The notes under the pieces are model-generated. The model was given only the letters and a program-made list of their open reading frames with translations. It did no database searches and was not told the origin of the DNA. 64,000 nucleotides of DNA from Nonomuraea angiospora (GTDB lineage: Bacteria > Actinomycetota > Actinomycetes > Streptosporangiales > Streptosporangiaceae). The position numbers and the translations under genes were made by a program. Where the stretch lies: the NCBI RefSeq assembly GCF_014873145.1, contig NZ_JADBEK010000001.1, positions 8,680,001 through 8,744,000 of the forward strand, written 5' to 3'. Positions 30,784 through 39,258 of the stretch are shown here, one piece after another (position 1 is the stretch's first letter; each line of letters starts with the position of its first letter).

Positions 30784-31488
30784 TTGACCGCACACGGCCT
30801 GATCGACACCACGGAGATGTACCTCCGCACGATTTACGAGCTCGAGGAGGAGGGCATCGTCCCCCTCCGCGCCCGCATCGCGGAGCGCCTGCAGCAGAGC
30901 GGCCCCACCGTGAGCCAGACCGTCGCCCGCATGGAGCGTGACGGCCTCGTCCGCGTCGAGGGCGACCGCCACCTGTCCATGACTGACCTGGGCCGCACGC
31001 TGGCCACGCGGGTCATGCGCAAGCACCGGCTGGCCGAGTGCCTGCTCACCCAGGTGATCGGCCTGCCCTGGGAAGAGGTGCACATCGAGGCGTGCCGCTG
31101 GGAGCACGTCATGTCGGAGTCGGTCGAGGCCCGCCTGGTGACCCTGCTCGACAACCCCACCGTCTGCCCGCACGGAAACCCCATCCCCGGGCTCGCGGAG
31201 CTGGGCGCCAAGGAGCCCCCCGAGGGCGGCGCCGGGGTGCTGACATCGATGTCAGACCTGGCGGGGCCGAGGGACACGCCGGTCGTCGTGCGTCGAATTA
31301 GCGAACAAGTGCAAAGCGATCCTGCTGTGATGCTTAAACTCAAGCAAGTTGGGATACAACCCGGACGCGAGGTGACGCTCGCGGCGAGCGACGACGGTGT
31401 GCGGGTGACAGGTGACGGTGACGCGAACGACACTCCCGCGGAGCTTCCGCGTGATGTCGCCGCGCACGTTTTTGTCTCCAAGCGCTGA
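30784..31488 (+). CDS. ideR: IdeR/DtxR-family iron-dependent regulator
   Basis: A 234-residue metalloregulator. The N-terminal helix-turn-helix (LQQSGPTVSQTVARMERDGL) is followed by the metal-binding dimer domain with HIEACRWEHVMSE, whose Cys, Glu and His residues form the primary Fe2+ site. The C-terminal part (about 145-234) is an SH3-like domain. It should repress iron uptake genes when iron is ample. TTG 30784 lies six bases after GGGAGGA and gives the family-typical N-terminus. Confidence 0.9.
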   Translation: MTAHGLIDTTEMYLRTIYELEEEGIVPLRARIAERLQQSGPTVSQTVARMERDGLVRVEGDRHLSMTDLGRTLATRVMRKHRLAECLLTQVIGLPWEEVHIEACRWEHVMSESVEARLVTLLDNPTVCPHGNPIPGLAELGAKEPPEGGAGVLTSMSDLAGPRDTPVVVRRISEQVQSDPAVMLKLKQVGIQPGREVTLAASDDGVRVTGDGDANDTPAELPRDVAAHVFVSKR

Positions 31489-31508
31489 CGCGCGCGCAGC
31501 GGCTTGGT
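31479..31508 (+). terminator. Imperfect hairpin at the end of the IdeR-like gene
   Basis: CCAAGCGCTG pairs with CAGCGGCTTGG, with one bulged base and an 9-base GC loop. It overlaps the last codons. A short TTG follows rather than a U-run. It may separate the regulator from the phosphatase gene. Confidence 0.45.
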
Positions 31509-31611
31509 TGAATCCCTCCTGGGAGGCCCTCCACTCCCCTCTGGCCAAGACTGTTGCAGGAGCGCCCGTGGTCCACTTTGCGTGCATGCCACCCCAAGGA
31601 GTGGTCTCCGG

Positions 31612-33834
31612 ATGAATCGATGGGGGGATCTGTCACAGGAAACGGCTGATCACCTTGGTGCCGGATCTGTGCTCGATCACGCTGAGATGGCGGTGATCGT
31701 CACCGACCGTTTCAGCAATCTCCTCTACTGGAACCCCTTCGCCGAGAAGCTCTTCGGCCGTCAGGGCAAGTCACCTTCGCGTGACGCGTCGGTCCTGTCC
31801 CTCGGGATCATGGAGAAGGACCACCCGCTGGCCGTCGAGCTGGCCAAGCACGTGCTCAAGGGCGGCGTGTGGGAGGGCACGTTCGACGTCAGGCGCGGCG
31901 ACGGGACCATCGTCTACGTACGCGCCCAGGCCGTGCCGCTGCGCCACTCCTCGGGCTCGGTGACGGGCATCGTCATCATGGCCCGCGAGGCGCTGCGCAG
32001 CAACGAGCGGGAGAAGGACCGCTTCGGCCTGCTGGAGCGCATCGGCGAGCGGCTGGCGGGCTCCCTCTACGTCGAGGAGACGCTCAAGCGGGTCGCCGAG
32101 ATGCTGGTGCCCCAGTTCGCCGACCACTGCTTCATCGAGCTGATGGAGGGCGACCGGCTCGTGCGCCGGGTCTCCCAGCACGTCCAGGGATGGACGCCGC
32201 CGTCGGGCACCTGGAAGCCGGTGGGCGCGGAGATCCGCTATCCCTCCGGTCACTACGCCGACACGGCGCTGCGCCGCCAGGAGACGATCCTGGTCGAGAG
32301 CTTCGCCACCAGCAGCTACCCGGCCACCAGCGAGGGCAGCGCCCGCCTGTGCGGCGAGATCGGCATGACCTCCGCCATCGTCGCCCCCCTGCTGGTGCGC
32401 GGCGAGACGCTCGGGCTGATGTATCTGGGCCTGTCCAACCTCACCGACCGGCGCAGCCCCCACTACGACGCCTTCGACCGCGACTTCGTCGGCGCCATCG
32501 CCACCCGGGTCGCGCTCGCCATCGACAACGCGCTGCTGTTCGAGGAGGAGCGCCACACGGCGGAGTCGTTCCAGAAATACCTGCTGCCCCGGGCGCTGCC
32601 GCAGCTCGACGGGCTGCAGATCGCGGTGCGCTACTACCCGGCGGCCCCGCTCGCCTCCCACGGCCAGGGCATCCAGACCCAGGTCGGCGGCGACTGGTAC
32701 GACGTGATCCCGCTCTCGGCCGGCCGCGTCGGCATCGTGATCGGCGACGTCGAGGGCCGGGGCGCCAAGGCGGCGGCCATCATGGGCCAGCTCAGGGCCG
32801 CGCTGCGGGCCTTCGCTCAGGACGACAAGTCGCCGGCCGACATCCTGGCCAGGCTCGACGAGTGGACCCGCATCATCGCCACCCCCGAGCACGACGACAA
32901 CGGCACCGAGGTCAGCATCCCGCCCATCGTGACCTGCCAATATCTGGTCTACGACGCCTGGTCGCGCCAGCTGTCCTTCGCCAACGCGGGCCACGCGCCG
33001 CCGCTGCTGCTGGTCGACGGCCAGTGCGTGGAGCTCGACATCGAGGAGGTCGGCCAGCCGCTCGGCGTCCACGCCAAGGGCCTGCACGCCGACCTGGTCT
33101 ACAAGGAGGAGACGCGCACGCTGCCGCCGGGCGCGGCGCTGCTGCTCTACACCGACGGCCTGGTCGATCGCCGCCCGGCCCGCGACAGCCAGGTGCCGAG
33201 CGAGGAAGAGACGCTCGGCGTGCTCTGCGACAAGCTCGCAAAGATGTCCGGCGCCGAAGTCGAGCGCATCGCCGACGCCGCCACGGTGGCCGTGCCCGGC
33301 GAGATCGACGACGACATGGCGATCCTGGTCGTCCGCTCCAGCGACGTCGACCTCGACGTCGAGGAGCGCACCTTCCCCGCCCAGCCGATCATGGTGGGCG
33401 AGGCGCGCCGCATGGCGTCGGAGGCGTTCTCGAGCTGGAACGTGCCCGAGGAGCGGGCCGAGCTGGCCTGCCTGCTCGTCTCCGAGGTCGTGACCAACGT
33501 CGTGCTCCACGCCGCCACCGCCACCGTGCCCCGCAGGGAGCTGGTCGTGGAGGGGCCGCCGCTGCCGTTCGACGAGTCCTGGGACATGCCGGGCTTCGAG
33601 GACGAGGTGGTCGGCGACAAGGAGTTCACGCTGAGGCTGCGCAGGGGCGAGGAGGCGGTCTGGGTCGAGGTCTTCGACCAGGACCTGCGCCTGCCGCGCA
33701 TCCGCAGCGCGGGGGAGAACGACGAGGGCGGGCGCGGCCTCTACCTCGTCGACCAGCTGGCCAGGCGCTGGGGATCGCGTCCTACCAGGGAAGGCAAAGC
33801 CGTCTGGTTCGAGATTCCCACTCGCGGCAGGTGA
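31612..33834 (+). CDS. PAS-GAF-SpoIIE (PP2C) phosphatase with HATPase domain
   Basis: A 740-residue cytosolic signalling protein. PAS comes first (VIVTDRFSNLLYWNPFAEKLFG), then GAF (about 165-320, GMTSAIVAPLLVRGETLGLMYL), then a SpoIIE-type PP2C domain (QVGGDWYDVIPLSAGRVGIVIGDVEGRG, with metal-binding Asp residues, and LLYTDGLVDRRP). A C-terminal GHKL ATPase-like domain follows (LLVSEVVTNVVLHA, and DEGGRGLYLVDQLARRWG). The domains dephosphorylate anti-sigma antagonists and, through the kinase-like part, could act as an anti-sigma factor. Possible partners are STAS proteins such as the one at 19.2 kb. AAGGAG lies ahead of ATG 31612. Confidence 0.92.
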   Translation: MNRWGDLSQETADHLGAGSVLDHAEMAVIVTDRFSNLLYWNPFAEKLFGRQGKSPSRDASVLSLGIMEKDHPLAVELAKHVLKGGVWEGTFDVRRGDGTIVYVRAQAVPLRHSSGSVTGIVIMAREALRSNEREKDRFGLLERIGERLAGSLYVEETLKRVAEMLVPQFADHCFIELMEGDRLVRRVSQHVQGWTPPSGTWKPVGAEIRYPSGHYADTALRRQETILVESFATSSYPATSEGSARLCGEIGMTSAIVAPLLVRGETLGLMYLGLSNLTDRRSPHYDAFDRDFVGAIATRVALAIDNALLFEEERHTAESFQKYLLPRALPQLDGLQIAVRYYPAAPLASHGQGIQTQVGGDWYDVIPLSAGRVGIVIGDVEGRGAKAAAIMGQLRAALRAFAQDDKSPADILARLDEWTRIIATPEHDDNGTEVSIPPIVTCQYLVYDAWSRQLSFANAGHAPPLLLVDGQCVELDIEEVGQPLGVHAKGLHADLVYKEETRTLPPGAALLLYTDGLVDRRPARDSQVPSEEETLGVLCDKLAKMSGAEVERIADAATVAVPGEIDDDMAILVVRSSDVDLDVEERTFPAQPIMVGEARRMASEAFSSWNVPEERAELACLLVSEVVTNVVLHAATATVPRRELVVEGPPLPFDESWDMPGFEDEVVGDKEFTLRLRRGEEAVWVEVFDQDLRLPRIRSAGENDEGGRGLYLVDQLARRWGSRPTREGKAVWFEIPTRGR

Positions 33835-33850
33835 GTGGTTAGCTGGCCAT

Positions 33851-34630
33851 ATGGAGCTGGCCTTCGAACGACGGGGCACCGGCGCGCCGCTGATCCTCAT
33901 CCACGGGATCGGCCATCACTGGCAGGCGTGGTTGCCGGTGCTGGACCGCCTGGCGGCCGCGCGTACGGTGATCGCGCTCGACCTGCCCGGCTTCGGCAGA
34001 TCCCCGGGCCTGCCCGACGGCGTCACCTACACCGCGGAGTCGCTGGCCGACGCGGTCGAGTCGTTCTGCGCGGTGCTCGGCGTGCGCGAGCCGCACGTGG
34101 CGGGCAACTCGCTCGGCGGCTACATCGCGCTGGAGCTGGCCTCGCGCGGCGTCGTACGCTCGGCCACCGCGCTGTCGCCGGTCGGCTTCTGGTCCCGGCC
34201 CGAGCTGCTCTACTGCCAGTCCGTGCTGCGCGCCCTGCGTGCCTCGGCCCGGTCGATCCCCTCCAGGCATGCCGCCAGGGCCGCCGAGCACCCGCTGCTG
34301 CGGGCCGTCTCGACCGGGATCCTGGTCGCCCACCCCTCCAGGCTCTCCGCCACCGCGCAGGTCGCGGCCACGCAGGCGCTGGCCTGGGCGAACGGCTTCG
34401 ACGAGACGCTGGAGTCGTTCGCCGGCCTGATGCCGCCCGCCCCGCCGAAGTCGCCCATCACGATCGCGTGGGGCGAGCACGACCGGCTCCTGCTGCGCCG
34501 CCAGGCCGTGCGCGCGGCCCGCTGGTCGGGGCAGCGGGTCAAGCTGTTGAAGGGTTGCGGTCACGTGCCGATGAGCGACGACCCCGATCTCGTCGCCCGC
34601 GTCATCATGGAAGCCAGCGCTATTTCGTGA
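33851..34630 (+). CDS. Alpha/beta hydrolase
   Basis: A 259-residue hydrolase. The oxyanion motif LIHGIGHHWQAW, the strand VIALDLPGFGRS, the nucleophile elbow GNSLGG and the late GCGHVPMSDDP (catalytic His) form the usual triad, with the Asp expected in WGEHDRLL. It matches the MhpC/epoxide hydrolase-like group. The substrate is unknown. The start is 16 bases after the phosphatase stop. Its 3' end overlaps the next minus-strand gene by 11 bases. Confidence 0.85.
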   Translation: MELAFERRGTGAPLILIHGIGHHWQAWLPVLDRLAAARTVIALDLPGFGRSPGLPDGVTYTAESLADAVESFCAVLGVREPHVAGNSLGGYIALELASRGVVRSATALSPVGFWSRPELLYCQSVLRALRASARSIPSRHAARAAEHPLLRAVSTGILVAHPSRLSATAQVAATQALAWANGFDETLESFAGLMPPAPPKSPITIAWGEHDRLLLRRQAVRAARWSGQRVKLLKGCGHVPMSDDPDLVARVIMEASAIS

Positions 34631-34970
34631 GATTCGCGGACATGCGGCGGAGCACGTCGACAGTGGCCAGGTACTCCTGCGAGCTCACGCCTTCGAGTAC
34701 CTGTTGCCTGAACTGACCGACCTTCTCGGAGATCTCGCCGTGCGCGGCCCTGCCCGCGTCGGTGAGCTCGCCGTCGGCCAGCCAGCCCTTGGCGGTGAGC
34801 CGCTCCACGGCCTCGTCCACGCCGGTGAACGGCATGGCGTCCGTGCTTTCCTGGGCCGCCCGGTTGAGCACCTGCCACTCCCGGCGGGTGGTGGTCTGGA
34901 GCGCCTGGTCCATGGCGTCCTCCAGCAGGTTGTCGAGCTGCTTCAGCCAGTGGCCGATGGGTTTGTCCAT
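34620..34970 (-). CDS. MarR-like winged-helix protein
   Basis: A 116-residue protein. It opens with a helix (IGHWLKQLDNLLEDAMDQAL), continues REWQVLNRAAQ, then a wing-like DGELTDAGRAAHGEIS, and closes with helices KVGQFRQQVLEGVSS and YLATVDVLRRM. This is the MarR layout in shortened form. It probably dimerises and binds DNA. It is divergent from a canonical MarR gene with only 20 bases between start codons, so at least one should control the shared promoter. Confidence 0.7.
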   Translation of the reverse strand: MDKPIGHWLKQLDNLLEDAMDQALQTTTRREWQVLNRAAQESTDAMPFTGVDEAVERLTAKGWLADGELTDAGRAAHGEISEKVGQFRQQVLEGVSSQEYLATVDVLRRMSANLTK

Positions 34971-34990
34971 GAATGTAGGATAACAACAAC

Positions 34991-35419
34991 ATGTACGAAG
35001 ACAAGTATATTGCCGCGGTCGAGCGCGCGATGGTCGCGATCAGGCGGCGGCAGAGCCGGCGGGCACTGGCGCGGCAGCACGGCGCCGTGGGGCCGGAGTA
35101 CGAGGTGCTCGACGTCATCGAGGGCGGCGACGGGTCCGTGACCGTGTCCACGGTCGCGCAGGCGCTCAGCGTCGATCAGCCGAGGGCCAGCCGGCTGGTG
35201 GCGGCGGCCGTGACGGCGGGCCTCGTCAGGCGGGAGGCCGATCAGGCCGACGGGCGCAAGTCGTGGCTGGTGCTGACCGAGGCCGGGCAGGCGGCGCTGG
35301 AGCAGGCCCATCGGGCCAGGCAGGCGGCGTTCGCGGCGGTCATGGAGGAGTGGCCGGAGCAGGACCGGGCGGAGTTCGCCCGGCTGCTCACCCGCTTCGT
35401 CGAGGGTCTGCCCGGTTAG
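34991..35419 (+). CDS. MarR-family transcriptional regulator
   Basis: A 142-residue MarR protein. The recognition helix lies in TVAQALSVDQPRASRLVAA, the wing in RREADQADGRKSWLVLTEAG, and the dimer helices at each end. The ligand is unknown. Its start region must hold promoters for both this gene and the divergent MarR-like gene; the 20-base gap reads GAATGTAGGATAACAACAAC. Its last 4 bases overlap the stop of the small membrane protein gene on the other strand. Confidence 0.9.
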   Translation: MYEDKYIAAVERAMVAIRRRQSRRALARQHGAVGPEYEVLDVIEGGDGSVTVSTVAQALSVDQPRASRLVAAAVTAGLVRREADQADGRKSWLVLTEAGQAALEQAHRARQAAFAAVMEEWPEQDRAEFARLLTRFVEGLPG

Positions 35420-35577
35420 GTCTTGGTCTGGCCCCAGAGGAGGAGCATGACGATGATGAACACGATCATCACGCCGCCGTAGCCCACCGGCCCCAGACGG
35501 ATCGCCCGGCGCACGCGGTTGAGGCCCCAGGCGAACAGCAACGCCAGGAAAGCCAGGAGGATCAGGCCGCCGTCCAT
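35416..35577 (-). CDS. Small two-helix membrane protein
   Basis: A 53-residue protein. Helix one is LILLAFLALLFAWGL, then a basic loop NRVRRAIRLG, then helix two VMIVFIIVMLLLWG. The short size and two helices suggest a membrane-associated accessory peptide. No family is recognised. ATG 35577 is preferred over an upstream in-frame start at 35619. It is downstream of the acyl-CoA dehydrogenase start-to-stop run and convergent with the MarR gene. Confidence 0.6.
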   Translation of the reverse strand: MDGGLILLAFLALLFAWGLNRVRRAIRLGPVGYGGVMIVFIIVMLLLWGQTKT

Positions 35578-35632
35578 GCTGTCCAGTATGGGGCGCGGAC
35601 CGCCTTCCCGCGCGGCCACAGTCCTCGCGCGG

Positions 35633-36778
35633 TCAGAATCCGAAGGACCGGCCGATGATCTCCTTCATGATCTCGGTGGTGCCGCCGTAGATCGTCTGCA
35701 CCCGGCTGTCGAGCCACGCCTTGGCGACCGGGTACTCCATCATGTAGCCGTACCCGCCGTGGAGCTGGAGGCAGCGGTCGATGACCTTGGTCTGCAGCTC
35801 GGTGGTCCACCACTTGGCCTTGGCCGCGTCCACCGCGTCGAGCTGCCCGGCGTTGAGCGCCAGGATGCACTTGTCCACGTAGTGGCGGGCGATCTCGGTC
35901 TCGGTGGCCAGCTCCGCCAGCACGAACCGGGTGTTCTGGAACGAGCCGATGTTCCGCCCGAAGGCCTGCCGGGTCCTGCAGTACTCGATGGTCTCCTCCA
36001 GCACGGCCTCCGCCGCCGCCACCGCCCCCACGGCGATCGACAGGCGCTCCTGCGGGAGGTTGTTCATGAGCTGGAAGAAGCCCTCGCCGTCGCGCGGGCC
36101 CAGGCGGTTGGCGACGGGCACGCGGACGTTCTCGAAGAACAGTTCGGCCGTGTCCTGGGCCTTCATCCCGATCTTCTCGAGATTGCGCCCCCGCTCGAAC
36201 CCGTCCATGCCGCGCTCGACCACGATCAGCGTGGTCCCGCGGGCGCCCGCGTCGGGGTCGGTCTTGGCCACGACCACGACCAGGTCGGCGTTGATGCCGT
36301 TAGTGATGAACGTCTTCTGCCCGTTGACCAGGTAGTGGTCACCCTCGCGCAGGGCCGTGGTCCTGATCCCCTGTAGATCGCTGCCGGCCCCCGGCTCGCT
36401 CATCGCGATGGCGCTGATCAGCTCCCCGCTCGCGAAGCCCGGCAGCCACCGCTGCTTCTGCTCGTCGTCCGTCAGATCCACCAGGTACGGCGCCATGACG
36501 TCGTTGTGCAACGAGAACCCCAGCCCGGAGGCGCCGTGCCGGATGATCTCCTCGACGATCACGGCGTTGTACCGGAAGTCCTTGACCCCGGCCCCGCCGT
36601 ACTCCTCGGGCACCGAGAACCCGAACATCCCGACCTCTCCCGCCTTCTTCCAGACCTCGCGCGGGACGATGCCGTCCTTCTCCCACTGGGCGTGGTGCGG
36701 CACGACCTCGCGGGCCATGAACTCGCGCACGGTCTCGCGGAAGAGCAGGTGCTCCTCGTCGAAGAGGTCTCGCCGCAT
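35633..36778 (-). CDS. Acyl-CoA dehydrogenase
   Basis: A 381-residue FAD enzyme making 2-enoyl-CoA from acyl-CoA. It has the flavin segments AMSEPGAGSDLQGIRTTA and TFITNG, the signature RLSIAVGAVAAAEA, and a C-terminal GGYGYMMEYPVAKAWLD and YGGTTEIMKEIIGR. In this family the base lies as Glu in TTEIM or in helix G; the sequence suits the long-chain/isovaleryl-like branch. GGGAGG precedes ATG 36778. The palindrome shared with two other fatty-acid loci covers its promoter. Electron transfer flavoprotein genes are not in the window. Confidence 0.92.
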   Translation of the reverse strand: MRRDLFDEEHLLFRETVREFMAREVVPHHAQWEKDGIVPREVWKKAGEVGMFGFSVPEEYGGAGVKDFRYNAVIVEEIIRHGASGLGFSLHNDVMAPYLVDLTDDEQKQRWLPGFASGELISAIAMSEPGAGSDLQGIRTTALREGDHYLVNGQKTFITNGINADLVVVVAKTDPDAGARGTTLIVVERGMDGFERGRNLEKIGMKAQDTAELFFENVRVPVANRLGPRDGEGFFQLMNNLPQERLSIAVGAVAAAEAVLEETIEYCRTRQAFGRNIGSFQNTRFVLAELATETEIARHYVDKCILALNAGQLDAVDAAKAKWWTTELQTKVIDRCLQLHGGYGYMMEYPVAKAWLDSRVQTIYGGTTEIMKEIIGRSFGF

Positions 36779-36787
36779 AGGGTCCTC

Positions 36788-36805
36788 CCGAATAGAGTTC
36801 TGTTA
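36788..36805 (-). promoter_or_regulatory. Candidate fatty-acid operator before the acyl-CoA dehydrogenase
   Basis: On the minus strand TAACAGAACTCTATTCGG ends 9 bases before the start codon and overlaps the ribosome site. It shares AGAACT..ATTCGG and the GAA-N5-TTC palindrome with the site before the SDR gene (13 of 18 bases). Confidence 0.4.
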
Positions 36806-36957
36806 CTGGCAGGTATACCCGCTTTCCCGGTGCGGCGGATACCTGTGGACACGGGTTCATCACAAGTGCCGGACGTTGCGGCAATCGGCATGTGTTGGGG
36901 GTGTTTTCGACTCTAAGATCTACCCTCGGTCTATTTGTGGCGTGATCGGAGTCTCCC

Positions 36958-38364
36958 GTGAGTCGGTGGCGCAAGGCGTTGATCGCCGCATCGGTCGGAT
37001 CGGTGGCGGCTTTAGCAATCGTGGTGTTGCCGGGTACGCCGGCAGCCGCCGCGCCGGCCGACCTCGTCGTCGAGTACGACTGCGTGGCGTCCGGCCCCAA
37101 CAGCATCGTCAGGCACGGTCCCGTCCGGCTGAAGACCAACCTCACCTTCGCGACGGACCTGGTCGTCGGAGACCCGCTCAACTTCACCTGGAAGCTGCAC
37201 TACGCCAACGACAGCCGGTTGCAGTCGCCCGGCTACTTCCCCCCCGGTGGCCAGGTGCACGGCACCGGCAACGTGCAGCTCACCAGCAGCTGGCAGGGCA
37301 TCCTGCAGCCCAGGGGCAGCGCCGACCCCGAGAAGGCGCTGCGCCCCGACAGCCACCTGTCCCTCCCCGCGACCATGAACGACCCCGGCCTGACCGACAA
37401 GCCGGGCACCATCACGGTCACGCCCAAGGACATCGAGCTGGACTTCACCCCGCCGGACGGCAGCGTGGTGGTCAACGACGGCGACGACGCCGACAACCCC
37501 TCCGACATGGGGATCGTCTACAGCGGCAGCTGGATCTCGCTGGACGACCGCCCCGGCTCCGAGAACCACGTGCACAACGACCTGCACCAGACCGACCAGA
37601 TCAACGCCTCCGCCGAGCTGACCTTCATCGGGACCGGGGTGGAGTACATCGGGCCGACCGACAAGGACGCGGGGCCGGTCGACATCTACATCGACGGCGT
37701 GAAGCGGGCCAGGGTCGACCCCTCCCGCTCCGACGACGACGTGCCGGTCAACGACGACATGGACGGCGGGCAGACGCTGTGGACGTCCGCGCCGCTGACG
37801 TACGGCCAGCACAAGATCAAGATCGAGAACGCCTCGAACAAGCTGGCCTGGCTGGACGCCTTCCGCGTGACCACCAACACGTCCAAGACCCCCACCGGCT
37901 ACCACGGCGCGAAGTGCAATCTGGCCAGCTCGCCGGTGTCGGTCGTGGTGACCGTACGGGACAAGTCGGGCCCCACCGTCACGCAGTCGCCGAGCCCCAC
38001 CGTCAGCCCGACTGTCAGCCCCACCGTCAGCCCGACGACCAACCCGACCAACCCGACGCCCACCGGGACCCACACCACCCCGAACAACCGGACCACCGAC
38101 ATCGGCCTCGGGCGGGTGATCGTGGTCCCCAGTGCCACCGGCACCAGCTCGGCCACGGCCACGCCCAAGGCCACCGGGCCGACCGCGACCAAGTACTACC
38201 GGGCTCAGGTCGCCAACACCCCCAAGGGCGGCGTGGACAGCGGTGAGGCGCCGGATCGCGAGGACAGACCGTACGGGCTGATGGCCGCGCTGGTGATCGG
38301 CGGCGCGGGCGGCGGATTGCTGCTGCGCCGGCGCAGGGCCGCGCACGCGGGAGGAGCGCACTGA
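36958..38364 (+). CDS. Secreted cell-wall protein, probable class F sortase substrate 1
   Basis: A 468-residue exported protein. A signal peptide (RWRKALIAASVG..., cleavage near AAAAPAD) is followed by a beta-rich domain beginning DLVVEYDC, an Asp/Asn-rich central region (VVNDGDDADNPSDMGIVYSG...), then a Ser/Thr/Pro wall-spanning stalk with PTVS repeats. A sorting-like end completes it: TPKGGVDSG at residues 421-429, a hydrophobic helix and RRRR. The TPK-G-D-G motif recurs in the second pair. The GTG start has GGAG six bases upstream, and the sortase ATG overlaps its stop by one base. The ligand is unknown. Confidence 0.8.
   Translation: MSRWRKALIAASVGSVAALAIVVLPGTPAAAAPADLVVEYDCVASGPNSIVRHGPVRLKTNLTFATDLVVGDPLNFTWKLHYANDSRLQSPGYFPPGGQVHGTGNVQLTSSWQGILQPRGSADPEKALRPDSHLSLPATMNDPGLTDKPGTITVTPKDIELDFTPPDGSVVVNDGDDADNPSDMGIVYSGSWISLDDRPGSENHVHNDLHQTDQINASAELTFIGTGVEYIGPTDKDAGPVDIYIDGVKRARVDPSRSDDDVPVNDDMDGGQTLWTSAPLTYGQHKIKIENASNKLAWLDAFRVTTNTSKTPTGYHGAKCNLASSPVSVVVTVRDKSGPTVTQSPSPTVSPTVSPTVSPTTNPTNPTPTGTHTTPNNRTTDIGLGRVIVVPSATGTSSATATPKATGPTATKYYRAQVANTPKGGVDSGEAPDREDRPYGLMAALVIGGAGGGLLLRRRRAAHAGGAH
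37984..38060 (+). repeat. Short tandem repeat encoding PTVS units
   Basis: A 12-base unit coding for Ser-Pro-Thr-Val is repeated about four times (around 37993-38034) and decays into TNPTNPTPT. It encodes the flexible wall-spanning stalk of the surface protein. Such arrays change length by slippage. Confidence 0.65.
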
Positions 38365-39140
38365 TGACCGACCAGACACCAATGCAGCGGGCGCTGCCCG
38401 GACTGCTGATCGCCGGCTCGCTGGGCGGCGTCGGCCTGGTCATGGTGGGCATGCTCTCGCTGTGGCCCACCACCACGGAGGACGCCTCGGGCTCGCTGGC
38501 GGCGGCCCAGGACACGCCCACGCAGATGGAGGTGGCGAACGCGGGCGCGTTCGTGCTCCCGCCCACCGTGGGCCCCGGCGGCAAGGGCGTCCCCCTGACC
38601 CCGGCCCGCCTGGACGCGCCGCCTCCGCTCCCGGCGGTCCCGGTCGTGTCCCCGATCCCCTCGGCCAAGGCCAAGTCCACCCGGCCCAGGCCCACCCGCA
38701 TCAAGATCCCCAAGCTCAAGGTGAACGCGCCCATCGGGGCCGTCACCGTGGACAGCAAGGGCAAGCTCGGCACCCCGCCCCTGACCAGGCCCAACCAGAC
38801 GGGCTGGTACAAGGGCTCCCCAGTGCCCGGCGAGCTCGGCCCCTCGGTCATCAACGGCCACGTGAGCACCCGCAAGGGCCCGGCCGTCTTCGACCGCCTC
38901 CGGGAGCTGGCCAAGGGCGACCAGATCTACGTGTACCGGTCGGACGGCAAGGTCACGCGGTTCACGGTGAGCGGGATCGAGCAGGCGAGCAAGTCGTCGT
39001 TCCCGACGTCGAGGGTGTACGGGAACACGACCAACGCCCAGTTGCGGCTGGTCACGTGCGGCGGGGTCTTCAACAAGACGGCGCACAGCTACACGGACAA
39101 CATCGTCGTTTACGCCACGTTGTCCAAGAAGAAGGGCTAG
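38364..39140 (+). CDS. Class F-type sortase 1
   Basis: A 258-residue transpeptidase with an N-terminal anchor (PGLLIAGSLGGVGLVMVGML), a Pro-rich linker and a C-terminal sortase domain starting RIKIPKLKVNAPI. The catalytic His166 (VINGHVST) and Cys232 (LVTCGG) are present. It should attach the preceding protein to the wall or assemble it. An Arg is expected as third catalytic residue; the loop after Cys reads VFNKTAHSYTDN, with Lys at Cys+6 where the second sortase has Arg. Translationally coupled to substrate 1. Confidence 0.87.
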   Translation: MTDQTPMQRALPGLLIAGSLGGVGLVMVGMLSLWPTTTEDASGSLAAAQDTPTQMEVANAGAFVLPPTVGPGGKGVPLTPARLDAPPPLPAVPVVSPIPSAKAKSTRPRPTRIKIPKLKVNAPIGAVTVDSKGKLGTPPLTRPNQTGWYKGSPVPGELGPSVINGHVSTRKGPAVFDRLRELAKGDQIYVYRSDGKVTRFTVSGIEQASKSSFPTSRVYGNTTNAQLRLVTCGGVFNKTAHSYTDNIVVYATLSKKKG

Positions 39141-39157
39141 GGTTTTGGCGGTTTACG

Positions 39158-39183
39158 GGAACTTGACAGGGTGAGTTCGTAGG
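39158..39183 (+). promoter_or_regulatory. Possible ECF-type promoter before the second surface protein
   Basis: GGAAC (39158-39162), 15 bases, then CGTAGG (39178-39183) resembles the sigma-E type promoter of actinomycetes (GGAAC-N16/17-CGTT) that serves cell-envelope genes. A TTGACA lies between at 39163, but no -10 box is at proper spacing from it. Weak evidence. Confidence 0.3.
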
Positions 39184-39258
39184 ATCTCAACCTAACCGTG
39201 ACCAACGGCTGGAATTCTGGCACGACTGTTGAAACTTGGCTTGAACGGAGATGGACCC

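Noticed and set aside
28818..31488. Siderophore locus suggested by the EntS-like transporter near an IdeR-type regulator
   Set aside because: No siderophore biosynthesis genes or iron boxes are visible, and the transporter appears linked to pdxH instead.
31771..33900. 709-codon antisense frame opposite the phosphatase
   Set aside because: Same reason: shadow of the PAS-GAF-SpoIIE gene.
37984..38060. Array of short repeats that could be mistaken for a CRISPR
   Set aside because: The 12-base units encode Ser-Pro-Thr-Val in a secreted protein, without spacers or cas genes.
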